DNA of 64,000 bases from Bermanella sp034111105 (GTDB taxonomy: Bacteria; Pseudomonadota; Gammaproteobacteria; Pseudomonadales; Oceanobacteraceae). Shown here piece by piece: positions 1 to 8,403 of the stretch. The notes beneath the pieces are model-generated. The model made no database searches. It had not been told where the DNA came from and worked only from the letters and a program-made list of their open reading frames with translations. Location of the stretch: assembly GCA_034111105.1 (NCBI GenBank), contig JAWUXY010000019.1, positions 5,677 to 69,676 on the forward strand. The letters run 5' to 3'. The translations under genes were made by a program, and so were the position numbers. Within the stretch, counting starts at the first letter, position 1. Each line of letters begins with the position of its first letter.

Positions 1-600
1 ACGTTCACCAATATGACACGCCATGATATTTTTTATTCTCAAGTACTCACGTTACTTGAGCCCCCGCCAGAGCAATGGCTGCAAGATGAAACACCGTTAC
101 CGCGATCGGCTGAGCCGAGAATAAAAACAACTGAAGCACTGATTTATTGCTTTAATATGTTAAGTGAAATGGCCGACAAAAATTTATCTATCGAGACCCA
201 AAAACAATTGTTACTTGGGTTTTACCAAGCACTGCGAGAAACGAATCAGCTCACATTATTATTTCCAAACGCGGTGTCTCATTTAAGTGAAAAAATAGCG
301 CGCTACCTAAGCAATAGCCCAGGCGAGGATCATAAATTAGATATTGTGGCTGCGCACTTTTCCATGAGTCGTGCGACTCTTATTCGCAAGCTGGCCAGTG
401 AAGGCTCAAGCTTTCGACAAATATTAACCGAGATTCGTATGGGTTATGCGCTGAGCCTGTTACAAGAATCTAAAAGCCAGCTGGATGTTTCACTGGCTTG
501 TGGCTATCAATCGCAAAGCCGTTTCTCTAGCCGCTTTACTCAACAGTTTGGTTTAACGCCACGCCAATATGCAAACACATTAAGTAAGCGCCAAGCTTGA
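1..600 (+). CDS. AraC-family transcriptional regulator, C-terminal part (cut by window edge)
   Basis: The frame is open to the first base of the window, so the N-terminus lies outside; the first visible Met codon (13) is probably internal. The last ~95 residues form an AraC/XylS DNA-binding domain with two helix-turn-helix units: one around DIVAAHFSMSRATLIRKL, the other around SLACGYQSQSRFSSRF, followed by the usual FGLTPRQYA ending. The preceding part looks like the tail of a sensory domain with no recognisable ligand motif. Family members usually have ~250-300 residues. The target genes are unknown; no neighbour on this strand suggests one. The family call is firm, the role is not. Confidence 0.85.
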   Translation, partial: TFTNMTRHDIFYSQVLTLLEPPPEQWLQDETPLPRSAEPRIKTTEALIYCFNMLSEMADKNLSIETQKQLLLGFYQALRETNQLTLLFPNAVSHLSEKIARYLSNSPGEDHKLDIVAAHFSMSRATLIRKLASEGSSFRQILTEIRMGYALSLLQESKSQLDVSLACGYQSQSRFSSRFTQQFGLTPRQYANTLSKRQA

Positions 601-644
601 TGCATTGCATCAGTGTACGCTTAATTAAAACAAACTATAAAAAC

Positions 645-680
645 AAAAAAGCCAATTTAGTACTCTCTAAACTGGCTTTT
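645..680. terminator. Bidirectional intrinsic terminator
   Basis: A 10-bp stem (GCCAATTTAG at 651-660 with CTAAACTGGC at 667-676, one G-T type mismatch) has a 6-nt loop. It is flanked by an A run on the left and TTTT on the right, so it can stop both the araC-type gene from the left and the ytoQ-like gene from the right. Confidence 0.75.
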
Positions 681-707
681 ATGATTTATTTTTAATGTTG
701 TGATGTT

Positions 708-1154
708 TTATTTTTCGGCAATCACATACTTTAGAATTTCAACAATTTGCTCGGGGGTTTGTGCCCACGCCATGGCTGCACCATCCACTTCTTTTAACGG
801 GTGAATTATGCTTTCATCATGCAATGTAATATAAGGTTTGCCTAACGCAGCGCACATACCCGCATCAAATGCGGCATTCCATTGTTTGTATTTATCACCA
901 AAGCGTACCACGGCCATGTCGCAATGCTCGATCATGTTTTTAGTACGAATTGAATTCACTTTTGATGATTTATGATCGCGCCAAAAGCTGTTCTCTTCTG
1001 CGCCTAATACATCGCCTGCTGCGTCACTGGCTTCGTGATTGGTCACAGCAGAGGTAAATACAACAGGTAGATTGAATGCTTGCGCACCCTGTTCGATTTG
1101 CTGGCGCCAATCAGTATGAATTTCACCGGATAAATAAACGGTCCACGTTTTCAT
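708..1154 (-). CDS. YtoQ family protein
   Basis: 148 residues matching the short YtoQ family, which has a Rossmann-like fold related to nucleoside 2-deoxyribosyltransferases. Visible marks are the N-terminal TVYLSGEIHTDWR, the central motif SKVNSIRTKNMIEHCDMAVVRFG and the WNAAFDAGMCAALGKPYI segment near the C-terminus. Length is normal for the family. The biochemical function of YtoQ proteins is not established. The gene sits 18 bp after hisC on the same strand and may be read with it, ending at the shared terminator toward the araC-type gene. Confidence 0.8.
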   Translation of the reverse strand: MKTWTVYLSGEIHTDWRQQIEQGAQAFNLPVVFTSAVTNHEASDAAGDVLGAEENSFWRDHKSSKVNSIRTKNMIEHCDMAVVRFGDKYKQWNAAFDAGMCAALGKPYITLHDESIIHPLKEVDGAAMAWAQTPEQIVEILKYVIAEK

Positions 1155-1172
1155 AAATACTTCTCCTAATGA

Positions 1173-2261
1173 TTACTGCACTGAACCTGACAGTGCGATC
1201 TCATTCAATGCGTTCACTAAACGTTGATTTTGATCTGTGGTGCCCACCGTAATACGCAAGCAGTTTTTCAGTAGTGGGTGGCCGCCATCTAAACATTTGA
1301 TTAAAATGCCTTTTTCTTTTAAGTCTTCAAACCAATGACGCGCCATGCCATCCGGTGTACGCACCAATACAAAATTCGCTTCACTCGGAAAAATTTCCAG
1401 ACCACTAATAGCCGCAAGGTCGTTCATAAGTACCACTCGGTCTACGCGTAATTGTTCGGTTTGCATCACCAACATATCAAAATGCTCTAACGCAAATAAA
1501 GCACTGGCTTGAGTTAACGAGTTAATATTATAAGGCATGCGAATTTTTTCTAACTCACCTAACCATTCTTTAGAGCCAATCAACAAACCTAAACGCAAAC
1601 CCGCTAAGCCTACTTTTGATAGGGTACGCATCACTAATACATGATCGTATTTTTCTAACAGATTTAAGTGATCCGCATCGGTAAAGGCGGTATAGGCTTC
1701 ATCTAACACAACCAAACCTTGAGACGCCTCTATAATATGTTTAATAGCGCCTTGATCCCAAAGGTTACCGGTTGGGTTATTGGGCTGAGCAAGAAAAATC
1801 AGTTCAGGGTCATGTTCAGCAATGGCCGCTAACATGGCGGGCTCGTCCAATTCAAAGTCAGCGGTTAAAGGCACACCCACATAATTAAGGCCGCAAAAAA
1901 TAGCGATCATTTTGTACATCACAAAACCCGGCTCTGGCGCTAAAATAGTCGCACCCGGTTTTGCCACCGCCATGGCCAGCATTTGAATAATCTCATCACT
2001 GCCATTGCCCAATAAAATATCGTACTGCTCATTCACACCCATTTCTTCACGCAGGGCGTCTTTCACCATTTGCCCACTCGCATCTGGGTAGCGATTAATC
2101 GGCACGTCTTTTAATAAATCAGCCCACGCTTCACGAGCAACCGCTGGCCAAATGTATGGGTTTTCCATGGCATCAAGCTTAAGCATGCCTTCGGCACTTG
2201 GTACTGGATAAGCGGTTAAATCTAAGATTTCTTGGCGTATGAGTTTTTTTACACGAGACAT
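1173..2261 (-). CDS. hisC: Histidinol-phosphate aminotransferase HisC
   Basis: Cytoplasmic PLP enzyme that converts imidazole-acetol phosphate to histidinol phosphate with glutamate as amino donor. The 362-residue protein has the fold-type I aminotransferase pattern: GNGSDE near residue 86, AQPNNPTG near 158, the VLDEAY motif near 185 and the PLP lysine in TLSKVGLAGLRLG (Lys216). Length is normal. It lies downstream of hisD but is separated by a terminator hairpin and a palindromic element, so it may be partly uncoupled from hisGD. The ATG is preceded only by a weak AAGAGA ribosome site. Confidence 0.95.
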   Translation of the reverse strand: MSRVKKLIRQEILDLTAYPVPSAEGMLKLDAMENPYIWPAVAREAWADLLKDVPINRYPDASGQMVKDALREEMGVNEQYDILLGNGSDEIIQMLAMAVAKPGATILAPEPGFVMYKMIAIFCGLNYVGVPLTADFELDEPAMLAAIAEHDPELIFLAQPNNPTGNLWDQGAIKHIIEASQGLVVLDEAYTAFTDADHLNLLEKYDHVLVMRTLSKVGLAGLRLGLLIGSKEWLGELEKIRMPYNINSLTQASALFALEHFDMLVMQTEQLRVDRVVLMNDLAAISGLEIFPSEANFVLVRTPDGMARHWFEDLKEKGILIKCLDGGHPLLKNCLRITVGTTDQNQRLVNALNEIALSGSVQ

Positions 2262-2278
2262 GTGAGTTTCTCTTAAAC

Positions 2279-2312
2279 AAAAACCCTAAGGTTAGAAACG
2301 TTAGGGTTTTAT
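2279..2312 (-). terminator. Intrinsic terminator between hisD and hisC
   Basis: Ten-base perfect arms AAAACCCTAA (2280-2289) and TTAGGGTTTT (2301-2310) are followed, read on the minus strand, by a short T-rich run. It would stop or attenuate hisD transcripts just before hisC. The near-symmetrical A/T flanks mean weak termination in the other direction is possible. Confidence 0.6.
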
Positions 2313-2340
2313 TATTTTAATAATTTAAGTGTCAATATTC

Positions 2341-2467
2341 GATTAAAGCGTGAGTGGCGCAGCTCAGGCTAGGTGAAAAGTTTGTAAGAGAACGGAGCTT
2401 AGCCCGCTAAGTGAAGAACTCGAACAAATTTTTCAACAACGCCTGTGCCAATAAACGAGCTTTAATC
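2341..2467. repeat. 127-bp imperfect palindromic element (MITE-like) at the hisD 3' end
   Basis: The ends GATTAAAGC (2341-2349) and GCTTTAATC (2459-2467) are perfect inverted repeats. Further in, GAAAAGTTTGT (2375-2385) pairs with ACAAATTTTTC (2424-2434) with one mismatch, and at the centre CTTAGC (2398-2403) pairs with GCTAAG (2406-2411) across a 2-nt loop. The whole element can fold into one long imperfect hairpin. It overlaps the last codons of hisD, whose stop codon is in the right-hand terminal repeat. No coding sequence is seen inside. A non-autonomous mobile element or a large palindromic repeat family is the likely explanation. Confidence 0.6.
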
Positions 2468-3766
2468 TTTGATGCGGTATTCGGCAGACCGTGCATGAGC
2501 AGTTAACGACTCACCACGGGCCAAGACTGAAGCCACTTTACCCATTTCACTGGCGCCATCGGCACTGCACATAATTAATGAACTGCGCTTTTGGAAATCG
2601 TACACACCCAGCGGACTAGAAAAACGCGCGGTACCGGATGTTGGTAATACGTGGTTTGGCCCTGCACAGTAATCGCCCAATGCTTCCGCGGTGTAGCGAC
2701 CCATAAAAATCGCACCTGCGTGGCGAATCTGTTTCGCCATCGCTTCAGGTTCTTCAACCGATAATTCCAAGTGCTCAGGCGCAATACGATTAGCAAGATC
2801 AATGGCTTCTTGTTCGTTTTGTACTTTGACTAACGCACCGCGACCGCTCAACGATGCGCGAATAATGGCTTCACGCTCCATGGTCGGTAGTAATTTTTGA
2901 ATACTGGCTTCAACTTGTTTTAAGTAGTCGCCATCCCAAGAAATTAAAATGGATTGTGCGTCTTCGTCGTGTTCGGCTTGGCTAAACAAATCCATGGCGA
3001 TCCAATCTGGGTCGGTTTTGCCGTCACACACCACTAGAATTTCGGATGGGCCAGCAATCATATCAATGCCCACTTCGCCAAACACAAAGCGTTTTGCAGT
3101 GGCCACATAAATATTACCAGGGCCTACAATTTTATCGACTTTAGGGATGGTTTCGGTGCCGTATGCTAATGCGGCAACCGCTTGCGCGCCACCAACGGTA
3201 AAGCAACGGGTCACGCCCGCGGCCGCGGCCGCGGCTAAAACAAGCTGGTTAACTTCACCACCGGGTGTTGGTACAACCATGATTATTTCTTTCACGCCCG
3301 CTACATGTGCAGGAATCGCATTCATCAACACACTTGATGGGTACGCCGCTTTTCCGCCAGGCACATAAATGCCGACACGATCCATGGCTGTGACTTGCTG
3401 ACCTAACACGGTGCCATCGGCTTCTTGATACTGCCAAGATTCGCTGCGCTGTTTGTCGTGGTAACGACGCACGCGCTTGGCAGCTTCTAATAATGCGGTA
3501 CGTTGTTCCGCGGGTAAATTTTCAAGGGCAGCTTGTAGCTCAGCTTGGCCAATTTCAAGTTGCGCCATGCTATTAACCTGTAGATGGTCAAAGCGATTGC
3601 TGAATTCAATAACCGCTTCATCACCACGGTTTTTAATTTGATGCAGAATATCTAAAACCGTTTGCTGCACTTGTTGATCGGATACCGATTCCCACGATAA
3701 CAAATCATCCATGGCTTGGGTGAAGTCTGCTTGCTGGCTATCTAACGTTCGCATTTGAAACGACAT
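2462..3766 (-). CDS. hisD: Histidinol dehydrogenase HisD
   Basis: NAD-dependent zinc enzyme doing the last two oxidations of histidine synthesis (histidinol to histidine). The 434 residues cover the full family length. Motifs seen: the glycine-rich VGGAQAVAALAYG, the GPGNIYVATAKR segment, the zinc ligands Gln/His in FSQAEHDEDAQ, Asp in GDYCAGPNHVLPT and His in SLTAHARSAEYR. It follows hisG by 75 bp on the same strand. The stop codon lies inside a palindromic element, which probably inserted or ended exactly there. Confidence 0.97.
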   Translation of the reverse strand: MSFQMRTLDSQQADFTQAMDDLLSWESVSDQQVQQTVLDILHQIKNRGDEAVIEFSNRFDHLQVNSMAQLEIGQAELQAALENLPAEQRTALLEAAKRVRRYHDKQRSESWQYQEADGTVLGQQVTAMDRVGIYVPGGKAAYPSSVLMNAIPAHVAGVKEIIMVVPTPGGEVNQLVLAAAAAAGVTRCFTVGGAQAVAALAYGTETIPKVDKIVGPGNIYVATAKRFVFGEVGIDMIAGPSEILVVCDGKTDPDWIAMDLFSQAEHDEDAQSILISWDGDYLKQVEASIQKLLPTMEREAIIRASLSGRGALVKVQNEQEAIDLANRIAPEHLELSVEEPEAMAKQIRHAGAIFMGRYTAEALGDYCAGPNHVLPTSGTARFSSPLGVYDFQKRSSLIMCSADGASEMGKVASVLARGESLTAHARSAEYRIKD

Positions 3767-3841
3767 ACTTGCCTCTTACACTTTTGGCTTACTGCACTTT
3801 AACTATCTACAACTTAGAGCTGATGACTTAACGTCATTTGT

Positions 3842-4483
3842 TTAACGTCTACGCTCTACCGCTTGAGCTAATTTATCAATAATCGGTTGGATCTGACGAT
3901 GCTTCATTTTCATGGCCGCTTTGCCCACAACCAAACGAGAGCTAATCGGCGCAATTAAATCACGCTCTTCAAGACCATTGGCTTTTAAGGTATTACCGGT
4001 ATCGACGATATCGACAATTAAATCCGCCAGCCCCATGATCGGCGCTAATTCCATACCGCCATATAATTTGATGATGTCCGCTTGTTTACCTTGCTCAGCA
4101 AAATAACGCTTCGTCACACCCACAAATTTTGAGGCCACTTTAATGCGCCCCTCTGGAATAACCGCATCTTTAAGTGCTGCTGTCATTAAACGGCATGTAG
4201 CGATATTTAAGTCGAGTGGTTCATACAAACCTGTGCTGTCGGCTTCCATTAATACGTCTTTACCGGCAACGCCGATATCCGCGGCACCGTATTGAACATA
4301 CGTCGGCACGTCAGTGGCTCGAATGACCACAAGTTTAATGTGCTCATGATTGGTATCAAAAATCAGTTTACGACTTTTTTTAATGTCTTCTGCTGGCACA
4401 ATGCCCGCTTCAGCAAAAAGCGGCAGTGTGTCATCTAAAATTCGACCCTTGGATAACGCAATGGTCAATGGCTGCTGGCTCAT
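3842..4483 (-). CDS. hisG: ATP phosphoribosyltransferase HisG, short form
   Basis: Catalyses the first step of histidine synthesis, joining ATP and PRPP. I chose the Met at 4483 (MSQQPLTIALSKGR) because it matches the family N-terminus. A longer frame upstream would run into murA and encodes an unrelated stretch. The 213-residue product lacks the C-terminal regulatory ACT-like domain of long HisG, so it is the short form, known to need the HisS-like partner HisZ for activity and feedback control; hisZ is not in this window. The PRPP-binding loop DIVDTGNTLKANGL is clear. It starts 22 bp after murA on the same strand. Confidence 0.95.
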   Translation of the reverse strand: MSQQPLTIALSKGRILDDTLPLFAEAGIVPAEDIKKSRKLIFDTNHEHIKLVVIRATDVPTYVQYGAADIGVAGKDVLMEADSTGLYEPLDLNIATCRLMTAALKDAVIPEGRIKVASKFVGVTKRYFAEQGKQADIIKLYGGMELAPIMGLADLIVDIVDTGNTLKANGLEERDLIAPISSRLVVGKAAMKMKHRQIQPIIDKLAQAVERRR

Positions 4484-4505
4484 GTTAAATCCTTGATGCT
4501 TCGGC

Positions 4506-5777
4506 CTAGTTTGGCACGCGGCGAATGTTAGCGCCCAATAATTGCAATTTCTCTTCGATGCACTCGTAACCACGGTCAATGTGATAAATACGATCAACCA
4601 CAGTTTCACCTTCGGCCATTAACGCAGCAATCACCAAACTGGCGGATGCACGTAAGTCGGTGGCCATAACCGGAGCACCTTTTAATTTGTCGCCGCCTTT
4701 GGTGATACACGTATTACCTTCTAACGCGACTTGAGCACCCATGCGCGCCAGTTCTTGCACGTGCATAAAGCGATTCTCAAAAATGGTTTCGGTAACGGTT
4801 GCACTGCCATTCGCGACGATGTTCATCACTAAAAATTGCGCTTGCATATCCGTTGGGAACGCAGGGTACGGTGCGGTTTTAACACTCACCGCTTTTAATT
4901 CGCGACCAACCATATCGAGGCTGATCCAGTCTTCGCCCACTTCGATTTTTGCGCCAGCTTCTTCAAGCTTATGTAAAACTGCTTCAAGAATATCAGCACG
5001 GGTATCTTTTAATTTAATTCGACCGCCTGTCGCCGCTGCTGCCACTAAGTACGTGCCCGTTTCGATACGGTCAGGCATCACGTTGTAGTGACCACCATGC
5101 AGACTTTCAACCCCTTCAACACGAATCACATCGGTGCCGTGACCGGTGATTTTTGCGCCCATAGTAATTAGGCATTCGGCTAAGTCGACCACTTCTGGCT
5201 CACGAGCCGCGTTTTCAAGCAAGGTCACGCCGTCGGCTAATACAGCAGCCATTAACAAGTTCTCTGTACCGGTTACGGTGACAGTGTCCATGAAGATGTT
5301 GGCGCCTTTTAAGCGGCCATCGGTTGTGGCTTTCACATACCCTTCTTCTACCACAATGGTAGCGCCCATGGCTTCAAGACCCGATAAGTGAATATCAACA
5401 GGGCGTGAACCAATGGCACAACCGCCTGGCAAGGATACTTGTGCCTCACCAAAACGGGCCACTAACGGGCCGAGTACCAGAATAGAGGCACGCATGGTTT
5501 TGACCAATTCGTACGGTGCCACTAAGGTTTTGATGTTATTAGCGTTCACTTCGATGGCGTAATCTTCACCCATGATCACATCAACACCCATAGTGCCAAG
5601 TAAGTTGATCATGGTGGTCACGTCATGCAAATGCGGCAAGTTGCCAATGGTAATCGGGGTATCTGCAAGTAACGTGGCGGCAATAATTGGTAGCGCTGAA
5701 TTTTTAGCGCCCGAAATGCGGATCTCACCCGAAACGGGTGGCCCACCTTGAATAATCAGTTTGTCCAATGCTGGCAT
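4506..5777 (-). CDS. murA: UDP-N-acetylglucosamine 1-carboxyvinyltransferase MurA
   Basis: Cytoplasmic enzyme of the first committed peptidoglycan step, transferring enolpyruvate from PEP to UDP-GlcNAc. It is 423 residues, standard length. The N-terminal GAKNSALP motif carries the UDP-GlcNAc-contacting Lys/Asn, and the flexible active-site loop LPGGCAIGSRPVD has the PEP-reactive cysteine (Cys120 here, Cys115 in E. coli), so fosfomycin sensitivity at the target level would be expected. It lies between ibaG (15 bp upstream) and hisG, an order common in related gammaproteobacteria. Confidence 0.97.
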   Translation of the reverse strand: MPALDKLIIQGGPPVSGEIRISGAKNSALPIIAATLLADTPITIGNLPHLHDVTTMINLLGTMGVDVIMGEDYAIEVNANNIKTLVAPYELVKTMRASILVLGPLVARFGEAQVSLPGGCAIGSRPVDIHLSGLEAMGATIVVEEGYVKATTDGRLKGANIFMDTVTVTGTENLLMAAVLADGVTLLENAAREPEVVDLAECLITMGAKITGHGTDVIRVEGVESLHGGHYNVMPDRIETGTYLVAAAATGGRIKLKDTRADILEAVLHKLEEAGAKIEVGEDWISLDMVGRELKAVSVKTAPYPAFPTDMQAQFLVMNIVANGSATVTETIFENRFMHVQELARMGAQVALEGNTCITKGGDKLKGAPVMATDLRASASLVIAALMAEGETVVDRIYHIDRGYECIEEKLQLLGANIRRVPN

Positions 5778-5792
5778 AATACGGCTACTTTA

Positions 5793-6035
5793 TTAAGATT
5801 GTTGTTGAGCCCATTGGGCTTGCGTATAAGTTTTAATGGTTACTGCGTGTACGCTGCCGTCCGTGATTTTTTCGTTTAGGGCCGCATAAACATATTGCTG
5901 GCGCTTAACAGGATTCAAGCCTTCGAATTCATCTGTTACTACGGTGATTTCATATTTGTAACCATCACCATCCACCGATACCTGGCAATGCGGAAGCTTT
6001 TCTTCTAGCAATGTTTGTAGGTCTTCTGGGCTCAT
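5793..6035 (-). CDS. ibaG: BolA-family protein IbaG
   Basis: An 80-residue single-domain BolA-like protein of the IbaG (YrbA) branch, which acts with monothiol glutaredoxins in iron-sulfur or acid-stress related roles. The helix-turn BolA pattern is visible, with a VTDEFEGLNPVKRQQYVYAAL core and a conserved HAVTIKTYT strand near the end. Its position between mlaB and murA is exactly where ibaG lies in E. coli and relatives. It begins at ATG 6035 behind an AGAGA-type ribosome site. A 111-bp gap to mlaB may hold a secondary promoter. Confidence 0.92.
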   Translation of the reverse strand: MSPEDLQTLLEEKLPHCQVSVDGDGYKYEITVVTDEFEGLNPVKRQQYVYAALNEKITDGSVHAVTIKTYTQAQWAQQQS

Positions 6036-6146
6036 AGGTCTCTCCGATGGGACTTGGAATTGACGACATAAAAAATAAAGGCGGGAATTATAGCGGAAAG
6101 GCGTACTAATAGCGAAGTGTAAAATACCCGCCAGCTCACATTCTAT

Positions 6147-6452
6147 CTATGCCGTAAGCGGGATTATGGCTTGTAAATGGGCACTTTCAATCATCAGCCG
6201 CAACTGTGCCGGTGGGGCTTTAAATGACACTTTCACACCACTTTCTTGGCATGCACGCACCCAACTTAACAACAATGCCAGTGCGGCACTGCTGCATTTT
6301 TGCACGCCGCTTAAATCGAATACCAAATCAGATGCACTATCGTTTATGGCACTGAACCCTTCTTGCTCCACATGAATCACGCTTTCAAAGGTTAAATCAC
6401 CAATCACACCGTAAGCGCCTGCTTTGTGTTTTTCGATTTGCTGAACCGGCAT
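6147..6452 (-). CDS. mlaB: STAS-domain protein MlaB
   Basis: A 101-residue cytoplasmic STAS protein, the small accessory subunit of the MlaFEDB phospholipid transporter that stabilises the MlaF ATPase. The STAS core reads DLVFDLSGVQKCSSAALALLLSW, with the serine pair where STAS proteins carry their regulatory Ser/Thr. It overlaps the stop of mlaC by one base (TAATG), which implies translational coupling. Sequence conservation in MlaB is low, so the call rests on both the domain and the operon position. Confidence 0.9.
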   Translation of the reverse strand: MPVQQIEKHKAGAYGVIGDLTFESVIHVEQEGFSAINDSASDLVFDLSGVQKCSSAALALLLSWVRACQESGVKVSFKAPPAQLRLMIESAHLQAIIPLTA

Positions 6453-7156
6453 TATTCGTCCTCCTGCTCATCATCGGTGGTGTCTTGATTTGCTTTGTCG
6501 TTCGACACTTCTGATGTCCACCCGCTAATGGCTAAATCAATATTACCATTACTTTGCGCCACTAAACGGGAGAACTGATCCCGAAACAACAAGCCCATGT
6601 TAATGCCATTAATAATGACATTTTGCACCATCCATTTATTCTCTTTGTGATCATAAAACAAACTTTGTGTCACTGGGAAAACCTGCCCACCTGATGTAAT
6701 CACTTCGATACCCACTTGAGTATTACGCTGAGTTTGCTTGCCTTCTTTAAGCGGTAAGACGTTCACTTTATAGTTGTTAAACTCCCACAGTCCCTTAGCG
6801 TAAGTATTGAGTAAGCTGGATTTAAATACGATTAAGAACCGCTGCCTTTGCTCTTTTGTCGCTCTTTTAAAATGCTTTGCCATCACCCGACGGGCTATGC
6901 GCTTAAAATCGACGATTTCACCTAATTTGTGGTCAACCAAGGCTATTTTTTGTTCATCTGATAATGTTTTTGTCTGCTTACTTGATTGAATTTCCGCCAG
7001 TAATTTATCAATTCGCTCAGCTATCAAACGATGCGCTTGTTGAGGGTTTGAATCAGCAAAGCTAATGGATGAGCACAGTAAACTTATGACCATTACAAAC
7101 AGCGATACACTGTGGCGAAGCAATAATGATGAGGGAGGATAATTAACGTTCATCAT
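6452..7156 (-). CDS. mlaC: Periplasmic phospholipid shuttle MlaC
   Basis: Soluble periplasmic carrier that moves phospholipids between the outer-membrane MlaA complex and MlaFEDB. A signal peptide is visible: a polar start, a hydrophobic stretch VSLFVMVISLLCSSI and a likely cut after SFA. The mature part matches the MlaC/Ttg2D family with motifs FKRIARRVMAKHFKRAT and YAKGLWEFNNYKV. The C-terminal ~25 residues are acidic and low-complexity (DTTDDEQEDE). Start and stop overlap the neighbouring mlaD and mlaB genes by single bases. Confidence 0.93.
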   Translation of the reverse strand: MMNVNYPPSSLLLRHSVSLFVMVISLLCSSISFADSNPQQAHRLIAERIDKLLAEIQSSKQTKTLSDEQKIALVDHKLGEIVDFKRIARRVMAKHFKRATKEQRQRFLIVFKSSLLNTYAKGLWEFNNYKVNVLPLKEGKQTQRNTQVGIEVITSGGQVFPVTQSLFYDHKENKWMVQNVIINGINMGLLFRDQFSRLVAQSNGNIDLAISGWTSEVSNDKANQDTTDDEQEDE

Positions 7157-7611
7157 TAATCACTGCTTCGACTAAACAAGAATTGACCAATTAATTCTTC
7201 AAGAACAATTGCCGATTGCGTGTCTTCTATGACATCACCACTCAATAGCGTTTCTTCATCTGCGCCCACACTTAAACCAATGTATTTTTCCCCCAGCAAA
7301 CCCGATGTTAAAACAGACGCCGACGTATCTAGGGATAACGGAATCCCTTTTTTTATGGCCATTTTTACAACCGCTACATAATCCTGTGTATCTAATTTAA
7401 TCTCAACTACGCGACCAATGGTCACGCCCGATAACGACACTTTTGCGCGCTCACTTAAACCAGATAAATTTTCGAAGCGCGCATAAAGATGATAAATATC
7501 GGCATCACTTTGGTAACGCAATCCGCTGACGTTTAATGCCAATAACAATAAAGCAATTATCGACATGATCACAAACGCGCCCACACCTAACTCTAAGGAT
7601 CTCTTGTGCAT
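7156..7611 (-). CDS. mlaD: MCE-domain lipid transport protein MlaD
   Basis: Inner-membrane anchored periplasmic subunit that forms the hexameric MCE ring of the Mla transporter. It is 151 residues: one N-terminal membrane helix (about residues 8-28) followed by one MCE domain with the typical ARFENLSGLSERAKVSLSGVTIGRV and the SVLTSGLLGEKYIGLSVGA segments. Length fits MlaD (E. coli 183, many relatives ~150). It lies 9 bp downstream of mlaE. Confidence 0.95.
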   Translation of the reverse strand: MHKRSLELGVGAFVIMSIIALLLLALNVSGLRYQSDADIYHLYARFENLSGLSERAKVSLSGVTIGRVVEIKLDTQDYVAVVKMAIKKGIPLSLDTSASVLTSGLLGEKYIGLSVGADEETLLSGDVIEDTQSAIVLEELIGQFLFSRSSD

Positions 7612-7620
7612 AATATGCTC

Positions 7621-8403
7621 CTAAAATCCGCCTAACATGACGGCCGTTAATATAAAGTCCAAACCTAAAACCGCTAACGCCCCTTGCACCACAGTCGCCG
7701 TTGTTGCTCGACTAATCCCGTCCGATGTTGGTTTCGCATTCCAACCATGAAACAGGGCAATCCAAGTGGTCACAAATGCAAATACGAGGGCCTTAATGAG
7801 CCCTTTGATCACATCGTCATAAAACAGTACCGAGCCTTGCATGTTGGCCCAATAAGAGCCTTCATAAACCCCCAGTATGTTCACCGCCACAAATGCGCCG
7901 CCATAAATTCCCAGCAAGCTAAACAACGCCGCCAATAACGGAAGGCTTATAACCCCCGCCCATAATCGTGGTGAAAAAACCCTTTTTAAGGGATCAACCC
8001 CCATGATTTCCATGGCCGATAACTGCTCAGTGGTTTTCATCAAACCAATTTCAGCGGTCAACGCCGACCCAGCTCGGCCAACAAATAGCAACGCACTGAC
8101 CACTGGGCCAAATTCACGTAACAGAGATAGCGCGACCATTTGGCCAACCGCTTCTTGCGAGCCATAACTGCTTAAAATTGAATAACCTTGCAGCGCGAGC
8201 ACCATGCCCACGAACACGCCTGACACCAGAATAATCGGCAAAGACAGCACGCCTATTTGATAAACCTGCTTAATCACTCTGCTCACAGGCGCTTTAAATC
8301 CGCTGCCCCAGCCCAAAATTTGAGATAAGAACACACCACTGCGCCCAATCATCTGGCACACGAACATGCAGCGCTGCCCTATGGTCACTACCAAATTAAT
8401 CAT
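7621..8403 (-). CDS. mlaE: Mla transporter permease MlaE
   Basis: Integral inner-membrane permease (260 residues) of the MlaFEDB lipid ABC transporter. Several hydrophobic helices are evident, together with the family motif LREFGPVVSALLFVGRAGSALTAEIGLMKTTEQLSAMEIMGVDP. The start overlaps the end of mlaF by 8 bp, so the pair is translationally coupled. No odd features. Confidence 0.96.
   Translation of the reverse strand: MINLVVTIGQRCMFVCQMIGRSGVFLSQILGWGSGFKAPVSRVIKQVYQIGVLSLPIILVSGVFVGMVLALQGYSILSSYGSQEAVGQMVALSLLREFGPVVSALLFVGRAGSALTAEIGLMKTTEQLSAMEIMGVDPLKRVFSPRLWAGVISLPLLAALFSLLGIYGGAFVAVNILGVYEGSYWANMQGSVLFYDDVIKGLIKALVFAFVTTWIALFHGWNAKPTSDGISRATTATVVQGALAVLGLDFILTAVMLGGF

Noticed and set aside
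4484..4609. 42-residue N-terminal extension of HisG
   Set aside because: It overlaps the murA end in another frame, is unlike any HisG, and a normal start is present at 4483.
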